Below are positions 36,283 through 45,112 of a DNA stretch of 60,552 bases, in pieces. The notes beneath the pieces are model-generated. The model was given only the letters and a program-made list of their open reading frames with translations, was not told the origin of the DNA and did no database searches. Both the position numbers and the translations under genes were made by a program. The stretch comes from Lachnospiraceae bacterium. GTDB lineage: Bacteria; Bacillota; Clostridia; Lachnospirales; Lachnospiraceae. The DNA is taken from NCBI GenBank assembly GCA_014804355.1, contig JAAUZY010000098.1:1-60552 (forward strand), read 5' to 3'. The number at the start of each line of letters is the position of its first letter. Position 1 is the first letter of the stretch.

Positions 36283-38550
36283 ATGCCGATTGTAATAGAT
36301 GCGGAGAAGAAGCTTTTTACTTTGCACACGGAAAATACAACCTATCAGATGAAGGCGGACAGACTTGGAACTTTGCTTCATGTATATTATGGGAATCGGA
36401 CGGATGACAGTGATAAGTCTTACACGATCTGCTATAAAGACAGAGGATTTTCAGGCAATCCTTATGAGATGGGAAAAGAAAACAAAGATTATTCTTTAGA
36501 TGTTCTTCCGCAGGAATACAGCTGTTATGGTACGGGAGATTACCGTATCAGCGCATTCAAAGTACAAAATGAGGATGGCAGCTTAGCTGCGGCGCTTCGG
36601 TATAAAGGGTATCAGGTCAATAAGGGGAAGTATTCCATACAGGGGCTGCCCGCGGTATATGCCGAAGAGAACGAGGCGGACACGCTTGAGATCATTTTGG
36701 AAGATTCAGTTTCCAAGGTGGAAGTGCGTTTGATGTACGGGGTACTTGCGGACAATGATATTATCACCCGTGCCGCGAAGATTATCAATCAGGGAACGAA
36801 CAGGATCGTATTGCAGAAAGCCGCCAGCATGAATCTGGACTGGATAAACGGCGAGTATGAGTGGACGACATTCTATGGCGGTCATGTGACGGAAAGAAGT
36901 GTGCAGAGAAGCGAGCTTGGTCATGGTATTCATTCCATAGGCAGTGTGAGAGGTACTTCTAGTCATCATTATAATCCGTTTGTCATGGTCAGTGATAAGA
37001 ACACGGATGAAGAAAAGGGCGGGTGCTATGGCTTTTCTTTCCTTTACAGTGGAGAATTTCTGATGGAGGCTGAAAAGGATCAGGTAGATCAGACACGATT
37101 GATCTGTGGCATTCATCCGGATAATTTTGCGTGGAATCTTCAGCCGGGCGAACAATTTGATACACCGGAAGTAATGATGACATACAGTGCGCAGGGATTC
37201 GGCACTTTGAGCAGGAACCTGCATAAGACCATTCGGCAGAACATTTGCCGCGGAGAATGGAAAGCAAAACGCCGGCCCGTACTTATTAACAACTGGGAAG
37301 CTACCTATTTCAACTTTACAGGGGAACAGTTAGTGACAATAGCAAAGAATGCCGCGGAATTAGGCGTTGAGCTTTTTGTGCTGGATGACGGGTGGTTCGG
37401 AAAGCGTGACAATGATCATTCGGGGCTTGGCGACTGGTTCCCTAATGAAAAGAAACTGGGGTGTACGCTGAAAGAGCTGGCGGAGAAGATCGTGGAGTGT
37501 GGCATGATGTTCGGGATTTGGTTTGAGCCGGAGTGTATCTCGGAGGACAGTGATCTGTATCGGGACCATCCCGACTGGGCAGTCGTAATACCGGGGAGAA
37601 AGCCTAATCTGAGCAGAGACCAATTGATACTTGACTTTTCCAGAGAGGACGTGCAGGATTATATCATAGGACGGATGTCCGCTATTTTCGCAGAAACGCC
37701 TATCAGCTATGTAAAGTGGGATTTTAACAGAAGTATTTGTGATAAGTACAGTATGGCGCTTGCTGCGCAGAGTCAGGGAGAATTCTCTCACCGGTATGTG
37801 TTAGGACTCTACCGTGTGTTAGAGACGCTGACTGCGAAGTTTCCTCATATTTTATTTGAGGGCTGCAGCGGCGGCGGCGGACGTTTTGATGCGGGTATGC
37901 TGTACTACACTCCGCAGATATGGTGCAGTGATAATACGGATGCTATAGCGAGACTTAAGATTCAGTATGGGACTTCCTTTGGCTATCCGGTATCCACTAT
38001 GGGCTCCCATGTTTCAGCGGTACCCAATCATCAGACCAGGCGTATTACGCCATTTTCCACCAGAAGCTGTGTGGCTATGGCGGGAACCTTCGGCTATGAG
38101 CTGGATGCCACGAAATTGTCTGAAGAAGAGAAAGCAAAGGTGCGGCAGCAGATCAGTAAGTTCAAAGAGTATTATGATTTGATTCAGTATGGTGAATATT
38201 ACCGGTTACAGGCTCCCTCGGATAAGCAGTGTACCGTATGGGAAACGGCTGACCCCGAAGGCAGGGAAGCATTGGTAAGCGCCGTATATCATCATGTGGA
38301 AGCAAATGCGGCTCCGGTTATTGTCAAAGTGCAGGGATTAGACGCGGAAGCATATTATCAGCTGCATTTGAATATGGAGGGTATTGCGGATTTACCGGAG
38401 CAGACAAGGGAATGGTTTGTAAGTTGTTTGCCTTACGGATACAAAGACGGAGAAAAGATTACCGGAGCGGCATTACAGCAGTGCGGACTGGTAATTCCCG
38501 AGGCGTTACAGGAATTTCAGGCGTGGCAGATTCATCTTATTGCAATCTAA
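36283..38550 (+). CDS. Alpha-galactosidase, glycoside hydrolase family 36
   Basis: 755 residues, cytoplasmic, with the full length of bacterial AgaA/RafA. An N-terminal beta-sandwich (about 1-320) precedes the barrel with LINNWEATYFNF, ELFVLDDGWFG and the nucleophile Asp in SYVKWDFNRS. The signature FEGCSGGGGRFD follows, and the acid/base Asp is in WCSDNTDA. A small C-terminal beta domain closes the chain. ATG 36283 is nine bases after GGAGG; ATG 36277 is only three away. Together with GH27 and the importer it would degrade imported raffinose, stachyose or melibiose. Confidence 0.93.
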   Translation: MPIVIDAEKKLFTLHTENTTYQMKADRLGTLLHVYYGNRTDDSDKSYTICYKDRGFSGNPYEMGKENKDYSLDVLPQEYSCYGTGDYRISAFKVQNEDGSLAAALRYKGYQVNKGKYSIQGLPAVYAEENEADTLEIILEDSVSKVEVRLMYGVLADNDIITRAAKIINQGTNRIVLQKAASMNLDWINGEYEWTTFYGGHVTERSVQRSELGHGIHSIGSVRGTSSHHYNPFVMVSDKNTDEEKGGCYGFSFLYSGEFLMEAEKDQVDQTRLICGIHPDNFAWNLQPGEQFDTPEVMMTYSAQGFGTLSRNLHKTIRQNICRGEWKAKRRPVLINNWEATYFNFTGEQLVTIAKNAAELGVELFVLDDGWFGKRDNDHSGLGDWFPNEKKLGCTLKELAEKIVECGMMFGIWFEPECISEDSDLYRDHPDWAVVIPGRKPNLSRDQLILDFSREDVQDYIIGRMSAIFAETPISYVKWDFNRSICDKYSMALAAQSQGEFSHRYVLGLYRVLETLTAKFPHILFEGCSGGGGRFDAGMLYYTPQIWCSDNTDAIARLKIQYGTSFGYPVSTMGSHVSAVPNHQTRRITPFSTRSCVAMAGTFGYELDATKLSEEEKAKVRQQISKFKEYYDLIQYGEYYRLQAPSDKQCTVWETADPEGREALVSAVYHHVEANAAPVIVKVQGLDAEAYYQLHLNMEGIADLPEQTREWFVSCLPYGYKDGEKITGAALQQCGLVIPEALQEFQAWQIHLIAI

Positions 38551-38565
38551 AAAAGGAGATATGAC

Positions 38566-39027
38566 ATGAGTGTCATAGTGTGTACATTACTTGCAGCAGC
38601 GGTGTTTGCCGTGGATCTGCTGATCAAGAACCATATAGAGAAAAACGGCAGGGAAGGAGCGGAGGAGCCTGTCTGCGGAGGCAGGCTTCTGATCCGTAAG
38701 TACCATAACAAGGGCGCATTTCTGGATATAGGACAGCGCAGGCGGGGGATCGTGGCAGTTTTATCGCTTATACTGACGCTTAGTGCGACTGTGTTGTTTC
38801 TTCTGACGTTTACTTATCGGGGAAACGGGCTGCTGAGGGCAGGGCTGGCACTTTTGTTAGGCGGCGCGTACAGCAATACTTATGACCGCCTCGTCCGCAA
38901 GTATGTGGTGGATTATGTGAGTTTCCCGGTAAAAAATCAAAAAATCAGAAATATTGTATTCAATATTTCTGATTTCTGTATCATGATCGGCGCGCTTCTT
39001 ATGGTACTCGGAAGCGTAGAAAAATAA
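38566..39027 (+). CDS. lspA: Signal peptidase II (lipoprotein signal peptidase)
   Basis: 153 residues, four transmembrane helices. The two catalytic Asp motifs of LspA are present in divergent form: GGAYSNTYDRLVRKYVVDYV (family GG..GN..DR...G.V.D) and FNISDFCI (family FN.AD). LKNH/NKGAFL near residues 45-52 matches the conserved Asn-x-Gly-x-x-F region. It cleaves the signal peptide of prolipoproteins in the membrane. It starts 16 bp after the GH36 gene with AAGGAG, so it may be transcribed from the sugar locus. Because it is rather divergent, it may be a second copy next to a housekeeping lspA elsewhere. Confidence 0.8.
   Translation: MSVIVCTLLAAAVFAVDLLIKNHIEKNGREGAEEPVCGGRLLIRKYHNKGAFLDIGQRRRGIVAVLSLILTLSATVLFLLTFTYRGNGLLRAGLALLLGGAYSNTYDRLVRKYVVDYVSFPVKNQKIRNIVFNISDFCIMIGALLMVLGSVEK
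38942..38975 (+). repeat. Perfect 15-bp inverted repeat inside the lspA coding region
   Basis: AAATCAGAAATATTG at 38942-38956 and its exact complement at 38961-38975 flank TATT. The right arm codes for the FNISDF active-site segment. It is very AT-rich, and an RNA hairpin here could slow or attenuate translation. Confidence 0.7.
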
Positions 39028-39065
39028 GAAGCGCACGGAGTTCGCGAAGCGATTTAATTTTTTTA

Positions 39066-39148
39066 CGCTATAGGAAATTACTCGGATTGCCACGAGTTTG
39101 TGAAGCGTAAGCGAACAAATCTCGCAAACGAGCTTTGCTCGTTTTTTT
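39066..39148 (+). repeat. Composite stem-loop/terminator element, copy 2
   Basis: ACGAGTTTGTGAAGC...GCGAACAAATCTCG forms the first stem-loop. AAACGAGC-TTT-GCTCGTTT followed by T3 forms the second, an intrinsic terminator. The 39-bp core at 39090-39128 is identical to 47406-47444. The T run touches the stop codon of the converging arcC gene. Confidence 0.75.
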
Positions 39149-40082
39149 ATACTGTGATAACCGTGCCGCATTTTCCTTTGATCGCATCCGTCACGTCCGT
39201 GATTGAGGTGATCAGCACGCTGCCGGAGGGACATTTTTCCAGATAATCAATGGCAGCCTCAATCTTGGGAAGCATGGTGCCTTCTTCAAACTCTCCGCGG
39301 GCGATCAGTTCCTTGGCTTCGGCGGTAGTCAGTGCATCTAATGCTTCCTGCTTCGGTGTGCCGAAACTCTTATATACGCAAGGAACGCCGGTTAGGATAA
39401 TCAGCATGTCGGCATGCAAATCGGCAGCCAGTTTACCTGCGATAGAGTCTTTTTCAATCACGGCGGAGGCACCTTTCAGCGCATGGCTCTGTTCGATTAC
39501 GGGTATACCGCCGCCTCCGCAGGCGATGACGACCTGACCCGCATCTGCAAGGGTGCGGATGGCATCGATCTCTACAATATCAATAGGCTTGGGAGCGGCA
39601 ACTACACGGAGAAATCCCTTGCCGGGCTCCTCTTTTACATAATTTCCCTTCTTGATTTCAATCTCAGCATCTTCGGCGGACATATAACGTCCGATCGTCT
39701 TCGTGGGCTCATAGAACGCTTCGTCATAAGGATCTACCGTTACCTGTGTCAGAATCGTGCTGACGGCTTTCGAGATGCCGCGGCTGAGCAGTTCCGCCCG
39801 CAGAGCATTCTGGATATCATAACCCACATACCCCTGACTCATGGCGGAGCACACACACATGGGAGCGGGTGTGTAATCGATATAGATGCGGCGCAGCTCT
39901 GTCATGGCCTTATGGATCATGCTGACCTGCGGACCATTGCTGTGAGTGATGGTAAGCTGGTAGTCGGCTTCCACAAGATCTGCAAGTGCTTTGGCGGTGA
40001 CTTTTACGGCGTCCCATTGTTCTAATATTGTATAACCAAGCGTCTCGTGTCCGAGTGATACGACTGCCCGTTTTCTACTCAT
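39147..40082 (-). CDS. arcC: Carbamate kinase
   Basis: 311 residues, full length for the family. Motifs include ALGHETLGYTI-like N-terminus, HSNGPQVSMI for substrate binding, IACGGGGIPVI and the ADLHADMLIILTGVP segment near residues 220-240, all typical of ArcC. It makes ATP and ammonium carbamate from carbamoyl phosphate and ADP in arginine or agmatine fermentation, or in allantoin or purine breakdown. No arcA, arcB or allantoin genes accompany it here. GGAGG lies about 12 bases upstream of the ATG. Confidence 0.93.
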   Translation of the reverse strand: MSRKRAVVSLGHETLGYTILEQWDAVKVTAKALADLVEADYQLTITHSNGPQVSMIHKAMTELRRIYIDYTPAPMCVCSAMSQGYVGYDIQNALRAELLSRGISKAVSTILTQVTVDPYDEAFYEPTKTIGRYMSAEDAEIEIKKGNYVKEEPGKGFLRVVAAPKPIDIVEIDAIRTLADAGQVVIACGGGGIPVIEQSHALKGASAVIEKDSIAGKLAADLHADMLIILTGVPCVYKSFGTPKQEALDALTTAEAKELIARGEFEEGTMLPKIEAAIDYLEKCPSGSVLITSITDVTDAIKGKCGTVITV

Positions 40083-40288
40083 ACGATTCTGTTTCCTCCG
40101 ATTTCATGTTATGAGAACAGTATACCAAAAAGCATAGATTTTGTATAGGAAAGTTTTCGTATGCATAGATGATGTATTTGTCAAAAAGAAAACTAATAAA
40201 CTACAAAAATAAATAGTAATATTCAACAAATGTGCTGTAAAATAAACGAAAAAAAGCGAAAAAATTATGCAGAATTAATAACGATTGT

Positions 40289-40317
40289 TTGACAATTTAT
40301 AGGGGGACGAGTATAAT
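40289..40317 (+). promoter_or_regulatory. Consensus sigma-70 promoter for the PAS-GGDEF-EAL gene
   Basis: TTGACA (40289-40294), a 17-bp spacer and TATAAT (40312-40317) form a perfect vegetative promoter 36 bp before the ATG at 40354. The very short leader suggests constitutive expression. Confidence 0.85.
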
Positions 40318-40353
40318 AGTATACAACTTATTTTGAGGGAAGGGCGTGAAAAC

Positions 40354-42042
40354 ATGGAGTATGCACAGATATTACAGAATATGTCATTGGAAGAGATTCG
40401 TGCGGTAGTCGAAATACTGCAGAAATCGTCGGATTCGTATATTTATATATTTGATTTAGATACGGATACATTTATGATGACGAGCAGAATGCAGGTGCGG
40501 TTTCCCTTCGAGGAAGATGTTATTGAGAATGCTACGGCCGCGTTGCAGAAAGTAATATATCCCTCTGACTATAATAAAGTGCGAGACGACATTGTGCGGT
40601 GCACCTCGGGAGAGCAGGAGTTTCATGCCATAGAATACCGCTGGATGGATCGGGATAATCGGATCGTCTGGATTAGCAGCAAAAGCACGGTGATCAAGGG
40701 TGCCGGCGGGCACAGGCTGTTGGTCGGAAGGGTGACAGAGCTTGGTAAAGAGGCGAAGGCGGATAATATTACGGGACTGCGCAGAGAGATCAGGTTCCAG
40801 TATGATGCGGAGGAAATCCTGCGTGACAGACCGGAGACGATCAGATACATGATGCGGATCGGCATCGATAATTTTAAAGAGATCAATGAGAAGGAAGGCC
40901 CGGAGGCGGGGGACAATGTGCTGAGGGAGCTTGCGGACTGTATCGTGGCGGCAGTAGACCCGAAGGTGGATGTCTATCGCCTGATGGCGGATGAATTTAT
41001 TATAGTGGATGCTTTTTCGACCGCAGAGGTGGATGTACAGGCAATTTATAATGAAATCAGGAACAATGTGGCGGAGACGGTACGAAAAAAGGAATACAGC
41101 TGTTTTTACACAGTATCTGCCGGCGTAATGCAGGACGGATTCGAGAGCAGGAGTGCGGAGGAAATCCTGAAATTGACGGAGTTTGCGTTGAACCAGGCGA
41201 AACGCAACGGCAAGAACCAGATGGCGCTGTTTGACCGTGAGGCCTACGACGGATATCTGCGACGGCTGAATATACGCAGACTGATGAGACAGGATATAAA
41301 CGACAATTTCAGAGGTTTTCAGGTGTTCTTCCAACCGATCATTTCGACGAAAGACTATACGCTGATCGGAGCGGAGGCATTACTCAGGTGGGGATGTGAG
41401 CAGTACGGCAATGTATCTCCGGCAGTGTTCATTCCGATTCTGGAGGAGAGCGGTCTGATCATTCCGGTCGGAAGATATGTTATGTGGCAGGCGGCTCGGA
41501 CATGCCGGAAATGGAGGGAGGTCATCCCGCACTTCCATGTCAATGTGAATCTGTCTTATGTTCAGATGCACAAGAGCGATCTGATCGAGGATGTGGAGAG
41601 ATGTATCAAAGAAGTAGGTATTCCGCCGGAAAGTCTGGTGCTGGAGCTGACGGAGAGCGGCTATATTGAGACAGACGGCAGAATCAAGAACCTGTTTAAA
41701 GATCTGAAGGAGAAAAACATTGATCTGGCGCTGGATGATTTCGGGACAGGTTATTCCAATATGCGTTATCTGAAGGAGATAGAAGCGACTACGGTCAAGA
41801 TCGACAGAAGTTTTGTTGTGCAGGCGCTTAAGAACGACCATGACTATAATATTATCAATCATATTATAGACATGGTGCACAGTCTGGGATTTTCCGTATG
41901 TATGGAGGGCATAGAGGAAGAAGATGAGCTGAACAAGATGATGGAGACGAAGCCGGATATGATACAGGGATATTTCTTCGGAAAGCCCTCTCCAGCCGAT
42001 CAGTTTGAGGAGCAGTTCCTACATACTACAAGTTTTCTTTGA
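40354..42042 (+). CDS. PAS-GGDEF-EAL protein, probable cyclic-di-GMP phosphodiesterase
   Basis: 562 residues, soluble. A PAS-like sensor (about 20-135, with YRWMDRDNRIVWISS) precedes a GGDEF domain whose signature reads MADEF instead of GGDEF (about 215-220), so cyclase activity is unlikely. The EAL domain (about 315-560) keeps GAEALLRW, ELTESGY, DDFGTGYSN, VKIDRSF and EGIEEEDEL, the catalytic and metal-binding set. I expect it to hydrolyse c-di-GMP under control of the PAS domain. ATG 40354 is chosen over a TTG at 40333. Its 3' end overlaps the converging LacI gene by 17 bp. Confidence 0.9.
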   Translation: MEYAQILQNMSLEEIRAVVEILQKSSDSYIYIFDLDTDTFMMTSRMQVRFPFEEDVIENATAALQKVIYPSDYNKVRDDIVRCTSGEQEFHAIEYRWMDRDNRIVWISSKSTVIKGAGGHRLLVGRVTELGKEAKADNITGLRREIRFQYDAEEILRDRPETIRYMMRIGIDNFKEINEKEGPEAGDNVLRELADCIVAAVDPKVDVYRLMADEFIIVDAFSTAEVDVQAIYNEIRNNVAETVRKKEYSCFYTVSAGVMQDGFESRSAEEILKLTEFALNQAKRNGKNQMALFDREAYDGYLRRLNIRRLMRQDINDNFRGFQVFFQPIISTKDYTLIGAEALLRWGCEQYGNVSPAVFIPILEESGLIIPVGRYVMWQAARTCRKWREVIPHFHVNVNLSYVQMHKSDLIEDVERCIKEVGIPPESLVLELTESGYIETDGRIKNLFKDLKEKNIDLALDDFGTGYSNMRYLKEIEATTVKIDRSFVVQALKNDHDYNIINHIIDMVHSLGFSVCMEGIEEEDELNKMMETKPDMIQGYFFGKPSPADQFEEQFLHTTSFL

Positions 42043-43054
42043 TCCGGATATCGATGTCCACGTAATCATTGCAGACAACGGGAAGTTCGCCGGTGGTCAG
42101 ATAGGTAAACAGAATAGCAAGGGGCTTAGAACCCTGCAAGAAGGGCTGTTGGCAGATAGTAGCTGCGATCAGTCCTTTTTCTATATATTCTCTTGTAGTA
42201 TCGACAATATCGTTGGTGATGACGGTAATTTCGTTCTGACGTCCTGAATCGGTCACAGCACGACAGCCGCCGTAGACGCCGCCGGCGGTAAAATAGAGCG
42301 CATTGATCTCGGGATGCCTGGCCAGCAGCGAGGCAGTAAGGTCGTAGCTTTCCGATTCATTGTCATTATTATTGACGATATCCACTATGCTGATATTGCC
42401 GTAGGCAGCCGTGGCATGGCGAAAGCCTGCGATACGTTCGGTGTGGCACAGGATATCCCGGGAACCGGATATGATGCCTACACGAACATCACCCTGAATG
42501 CGATTGCAGGTCATCAGGTGCATGAGACCGCCGGCAGTCTCTCCCGAACGATAGAAATGACAGCCGATATAAGCGATACGTCTGGAGTTCTCGATATCCG
42601 TATTCAGAGTAACTACGGGGATGCCAATGGCATGAAGTTCATCGATTTTCTCCCGTACTGCAGGATCATTGTAGGGGGAGAGTGCGAGGCCGTTGATGCC
42701 TTCGGCGACAAGTTCGTCTATGGCGTGTAACTGCTGTTGCAGATCATAGTCCGTCTGACGGACCAGCACGGAACAGTTATAGTCGGCAAGTTCCTCCGCC
42801 TTGGCGTTGACACCCGCCAGAATGTCATCATAGAAGACAGTTCCCAGTCCCAGCAGGACGACTCCGAGTTTCAGATTCTTCTTGCGGGCGGCGAGAACGA
42901 TTCCGGCCTTATTGGGCTTATAGTCCAGTGCCTGTGCGATTTCCAGCACTTTCTGCCGCGTCTGTGCATTGACGGAACCGCGGTGGTTCAGTACGCGGTC
43001 CACCGTGCCGCGGGATACGCCTGCAAGGGCGGCGATCTCTTTGATGGTTGCCAT
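42026..43054 (-). CDS. LacI-family transcriptional regulator
   Basis: 342 residues. The N-terminal HTH reads TIKEIAALAGVSRGTVDRVLNHRGSVN with the hinge helix near residues 48-58. A periplasmic-binding-like sensor domain follows (about 60-330, with GINGLALSPYND and VTLNTDI). It is divergent from the sugar kinase operon that starts at 43591 and most likely represses it. A 14-bp perfect palindrome at 43525-43538 is a good operator candidate. The sensor type resembles regulators that bind sugars such as ribose or xylose relatives. Confidence 0.92.
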   Translation of the reverse strand: MATIKEIAALAGVSRGTVDRVLNHRGSVNAQTRQKVLEIAQALDYKPNKAGIVLAARKKNLKLGVVLLGLGTVFYDDILAGVNAKAEELADYNCSVLVRQTDYDLQQQLHAIDELVAEGINGLALSPYNDPAVREKIDELHAIGIPVVTLNTDIENSRRIAYIGCHFYRSGETAGGLMHLMTCNRIQGDVRVGIISGSRDILCHTERIAGFRHATAAYGNISIVDIVNNNDNESESYDLTASLLARHPEINALYFTAGGVYGGCRAVTDSGRQNEITVITNDIVDTTREYIEKGLIAATICQQPFLQGSKPLAILFTYLTTGELPVVCNDYVDIDIRIKENL

Positions 43055-43195
43055 GGGGAGTTCCTTTCTATAGAGCAGTCGTGTGATAATTTGGCTGCAT
43101 TTAGAGTAGCATAATGGGGGTGGGAAGTCAAATGCGGGGGAGTGTATCCGCTGCGTTTGACTATGTCTGTTTTTTTCATATGTTCGTCAAGGGAC

Positions 43196-43332
43196 GCCTG
43201 AACAGATAGATAATTCTACGTCGGCCCGCTTTCGCTCCTTTCACAGCGTAGCAGGCACTAAGCTCGTGATAAACCTCGCTAAGTGCTGACGCTGTTCCAG
43301 GGCCTACTTAAGAATTATCTATCTATTCAGGC
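43196..43332. repeat. 137-bp inverted-repeat element with nested stems
   Basis: The outer arms of 22 bp (43196-43217 and 43311-43332) match with one mismatch; they begin GCCTGAACAG and end ATTCAGGC. Inside, GGCCC/GGGCC, CAGCGT/ACGCTG and GCACTAAGC/GCTAAGTGC are nested in order, giving a long rod. It could be a MITE-like insertion or a structured RNA. No target duplication is obvious. Confidence 0.75.
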
Positions 43333-43524
43333 TGATTATTGGCGTGGGTGCAAAAAGCATCTATTGCTACGTAGCTGTTTAAAGGTTATCTATAACGGAC
43401 GCGCAGATGGGCTGAACAGTAATAAATAGACAATACGGAAGGCTACGTTTTGTATAATGTTACGAAAAAATTTTATGGTCTTGATTTTGTGTGCGGCAAA
43501 GATTATCATGAAATTAATAGGTAG

Positions 43525-43538
43525 CGTGCACGTGCACG
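43525..43538. promoter_or_regulatory. Perfect 14-bp palindrome, candidate LacI operator
   Basis: CGTGCACGTGCACG is a perfect palindrome with the central CG typical of LacI/GalR operators. It lies 53 bp before the kinase start and downstream of the only TATAAT seen, where a bound repressor would block transcription. Confidence 0.6.
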
Positions 43539-43590
43539 GTCAAGGCGCGTGGGGATAAATTTGCAGGATGAGCAAGAATGGAGGGTTACC

Positions 43591-45066
43591 ATGTTGTATA
43601 TTGGTGTAGACTTAGGAACCAGCGCCGTGAAACTTCTGCTGATGGAGGGAAACGGTAAGATCGTAAATATTGTATCAAAGGAATATCCGCTCTATTTCCC
43701 ACATCCGGGTTGGTCGGAACAGAAGCCGGAGGATTGGTATGAGCAGAGCATGGCAGGAATCAAAGAATTGATTGCCGGTGTGGACAGAAGTCAGATTGCG
43801 GGAATCAGTTTCGGTGGACAGATGCACGGACTTGTCATTCTGGACGAGAATGATGAAGTAATCCGGCCGGCCATCCTGTGGAATGATGGGAGAACTACGG
43901 AGGAATGCGATTATCTGAATCAGGTGATCGGCAAGGACAAATTGTCGGCTTATACAGCCAATATATCTTTTACGGGATTTACTGCGCCGAAGGTACTCTG
44001 GGTGAAGAATAAGGAGCCAGAGAATTTTGCCAGAATCAGGAAGATCATGCTTCCCAAGGATTACATAGCCTATAAACTTACGGGAGTCCACTGCACCGAT
44101 GTGTCAGATGCGTCCGGTATGCTCTTATTCGATGTGAAGGACCGTTGCTGGTCTAAGGAGATGTGCGAGATCTGCGGGGTAAAGGAAGAACAGCTTGCGA
44201 AAGTGTATGAGAGCTATGAGACGGTGGGAATGTTACTTCCCGAAATTGCGGAAGAGCTGGGTATCCCTGCAACTGTAAAAGTGGCGGCCGGAGGCGGTGA
44301 CAATGCGGCGGCAGCCGTTGGAACCGGTACGGTGGGTGACGGTATGTGTAATATTTCGCTGGGCACCAGCGGTACGATCTTTATTTCTTCCGGAAAGTTC
44401 GGCGTGGATAAATATAATGCGCTTCATGCTTTTGCCCACGCAGACGGACATTATCATCTGATGGGGTGTATGTTAAGTGCGGCATCCTGTAATAAATGGT
44501 GGATGGATGAAATCATCGGCACCACGGATTATGCGGCGGAGCAGAAAGCGATAACCGATGATAAGCTGGGGGAGAATCACGTGTATTTCCTGCCTTATCT
44601 GATGGGAGAGCGTTCTCCGCATAATGATCCTAATGCACGGGGCACTTTTATCGGTATGACGATGGATACCACCAGAGCGGATATGACGCAGGCGGTATTG
44701 GAGGGTGTGGCTTACGCCCTGCGGGATTCTCTGGAAGTGGCGAAGTCTCTGGGGATTAAGATAGAACGGACGAAGATCTGCGGTGGCGGTGCGAAGAGCC
44801 CTCTGTGGAAAAAGATGATTGCCAACATCATGAACCTGAAGGTGGATGTGATCGAGAGCGAGGAGGGACCCGCTATGGGCGGCGCGATGCTTGCGGCAGT
44901 TGCCTGCGGCGAGTATGCAAGCGTGGAAGAAGCGGCGGCGAAGATCGTCAAAGTAGTGGATACGGTAGAACCCACGCCTGAACTTGTGGAGAAGTATGAG
45001 GCGCGGTATCAGAAATTCAAGAAGATCTATCCGGCGTGTAAGGAACTGTTCGGCGCTATCATGTAA
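43591..45066 (+). CDS. xylB: FGGY-family sugar kinase, probable xylulokinase
   Basis: 491 residues. YIGVDLGTSAVKLLLM begins the actin-like fold, FGGQMHGLVILDE matches the xylulokinase substrate region, and ALRDSLEVAKSLGIKIERTKICGGGAKSPLWKKM is the C-terminal FGGY signature and adenosine site. ATG 43591 follows GGAGGG by five bases; an upstream start (43549) is not supported. It phosphorylates a ketopentose or related ketose. The operon also has a DUF4867 protein and a fucose/arabinose-isomerase-like enzyme, giving an isomerase-kinase pair. The exact sugar is not certain. Confidence 0.88.
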   Translation: MLYIGVDLGTSAVKLLLMEGNGKIVNIVSKEYPLYFPHPGWSEQKPEDWYEQSMAGIKELIAGVDRSQIAGISFGGQMHGLVILDENDEVIRPAILWNDGRTTEECDYLNQVIGKDKLSAYTANISFTGFTAPKVLWVKNKEPENFARIRKIMLPKDYIAYKLTGVHCTDVSDASGMLLFDVKDRCWSKEMCEICGVKEEQLAKVYESYETVGMLLPEIAEELGIPATVKVAAGGGDNAAAAVGTGTVGDGMCNISLGTSGTIFISSGKFGVDKYNALHAFAHADGHYHLMGCMLSAASCNKWWMDEIIGTTDYAAEQKAITDDKLGENHVYFLPYLMGERSPHNDPNARGTFIGMTMDTTRADMTQAVLEGVAYALRDSLEVAKSLGIKIERTKICGGGAKSPLWKKMIANIMNLKVDVIESEEGPAMGGAMLAAVACGEYASVEEAAAKIVKVVDTVEPTPELVEKYEARYQKFKKIYPACKELFGAIM

Positions 45067-45112
45067 AAGCGTTATTTAAAATAGTAACTGTTCAGAAAGG
45101 AGCATATTACCA

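Larger units (their letters stand above)
43055..43590. other. 536-bp divergent intergenic region of the kinase operon
   Basis: It contains a large inverted-repeat element (43196-43332), a TATAAT at 43453-43458 without a good -35, and a 14-bp palindrome at 43525-43538. An SD, GGAGGG (43580-43585), lies just before the kinase ATG. No coding region is evident. Confidence 0.6.

Noticed and set aside
39414-40025. 203-codon plus-strand frame
   Set aside because: It is antisense to arcC, which is complete and well conserved.
39147-40082. Arginine deiminase pathway operon
   Set aside because: Only the carbamate kinase is present; neighbours are unrelated.
40456-41334. 292-codon minus-strand frame
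   Set aside because: It is antisense to the PAS-GGDEF-EAL gene, whose motifs are clear.
43196-43332. Possible CRISPR or known riboswitch
   Set aside because: There are no regularly spaced repeats, and the fold is a simple long rod not matching a riboswitch class I recognise.
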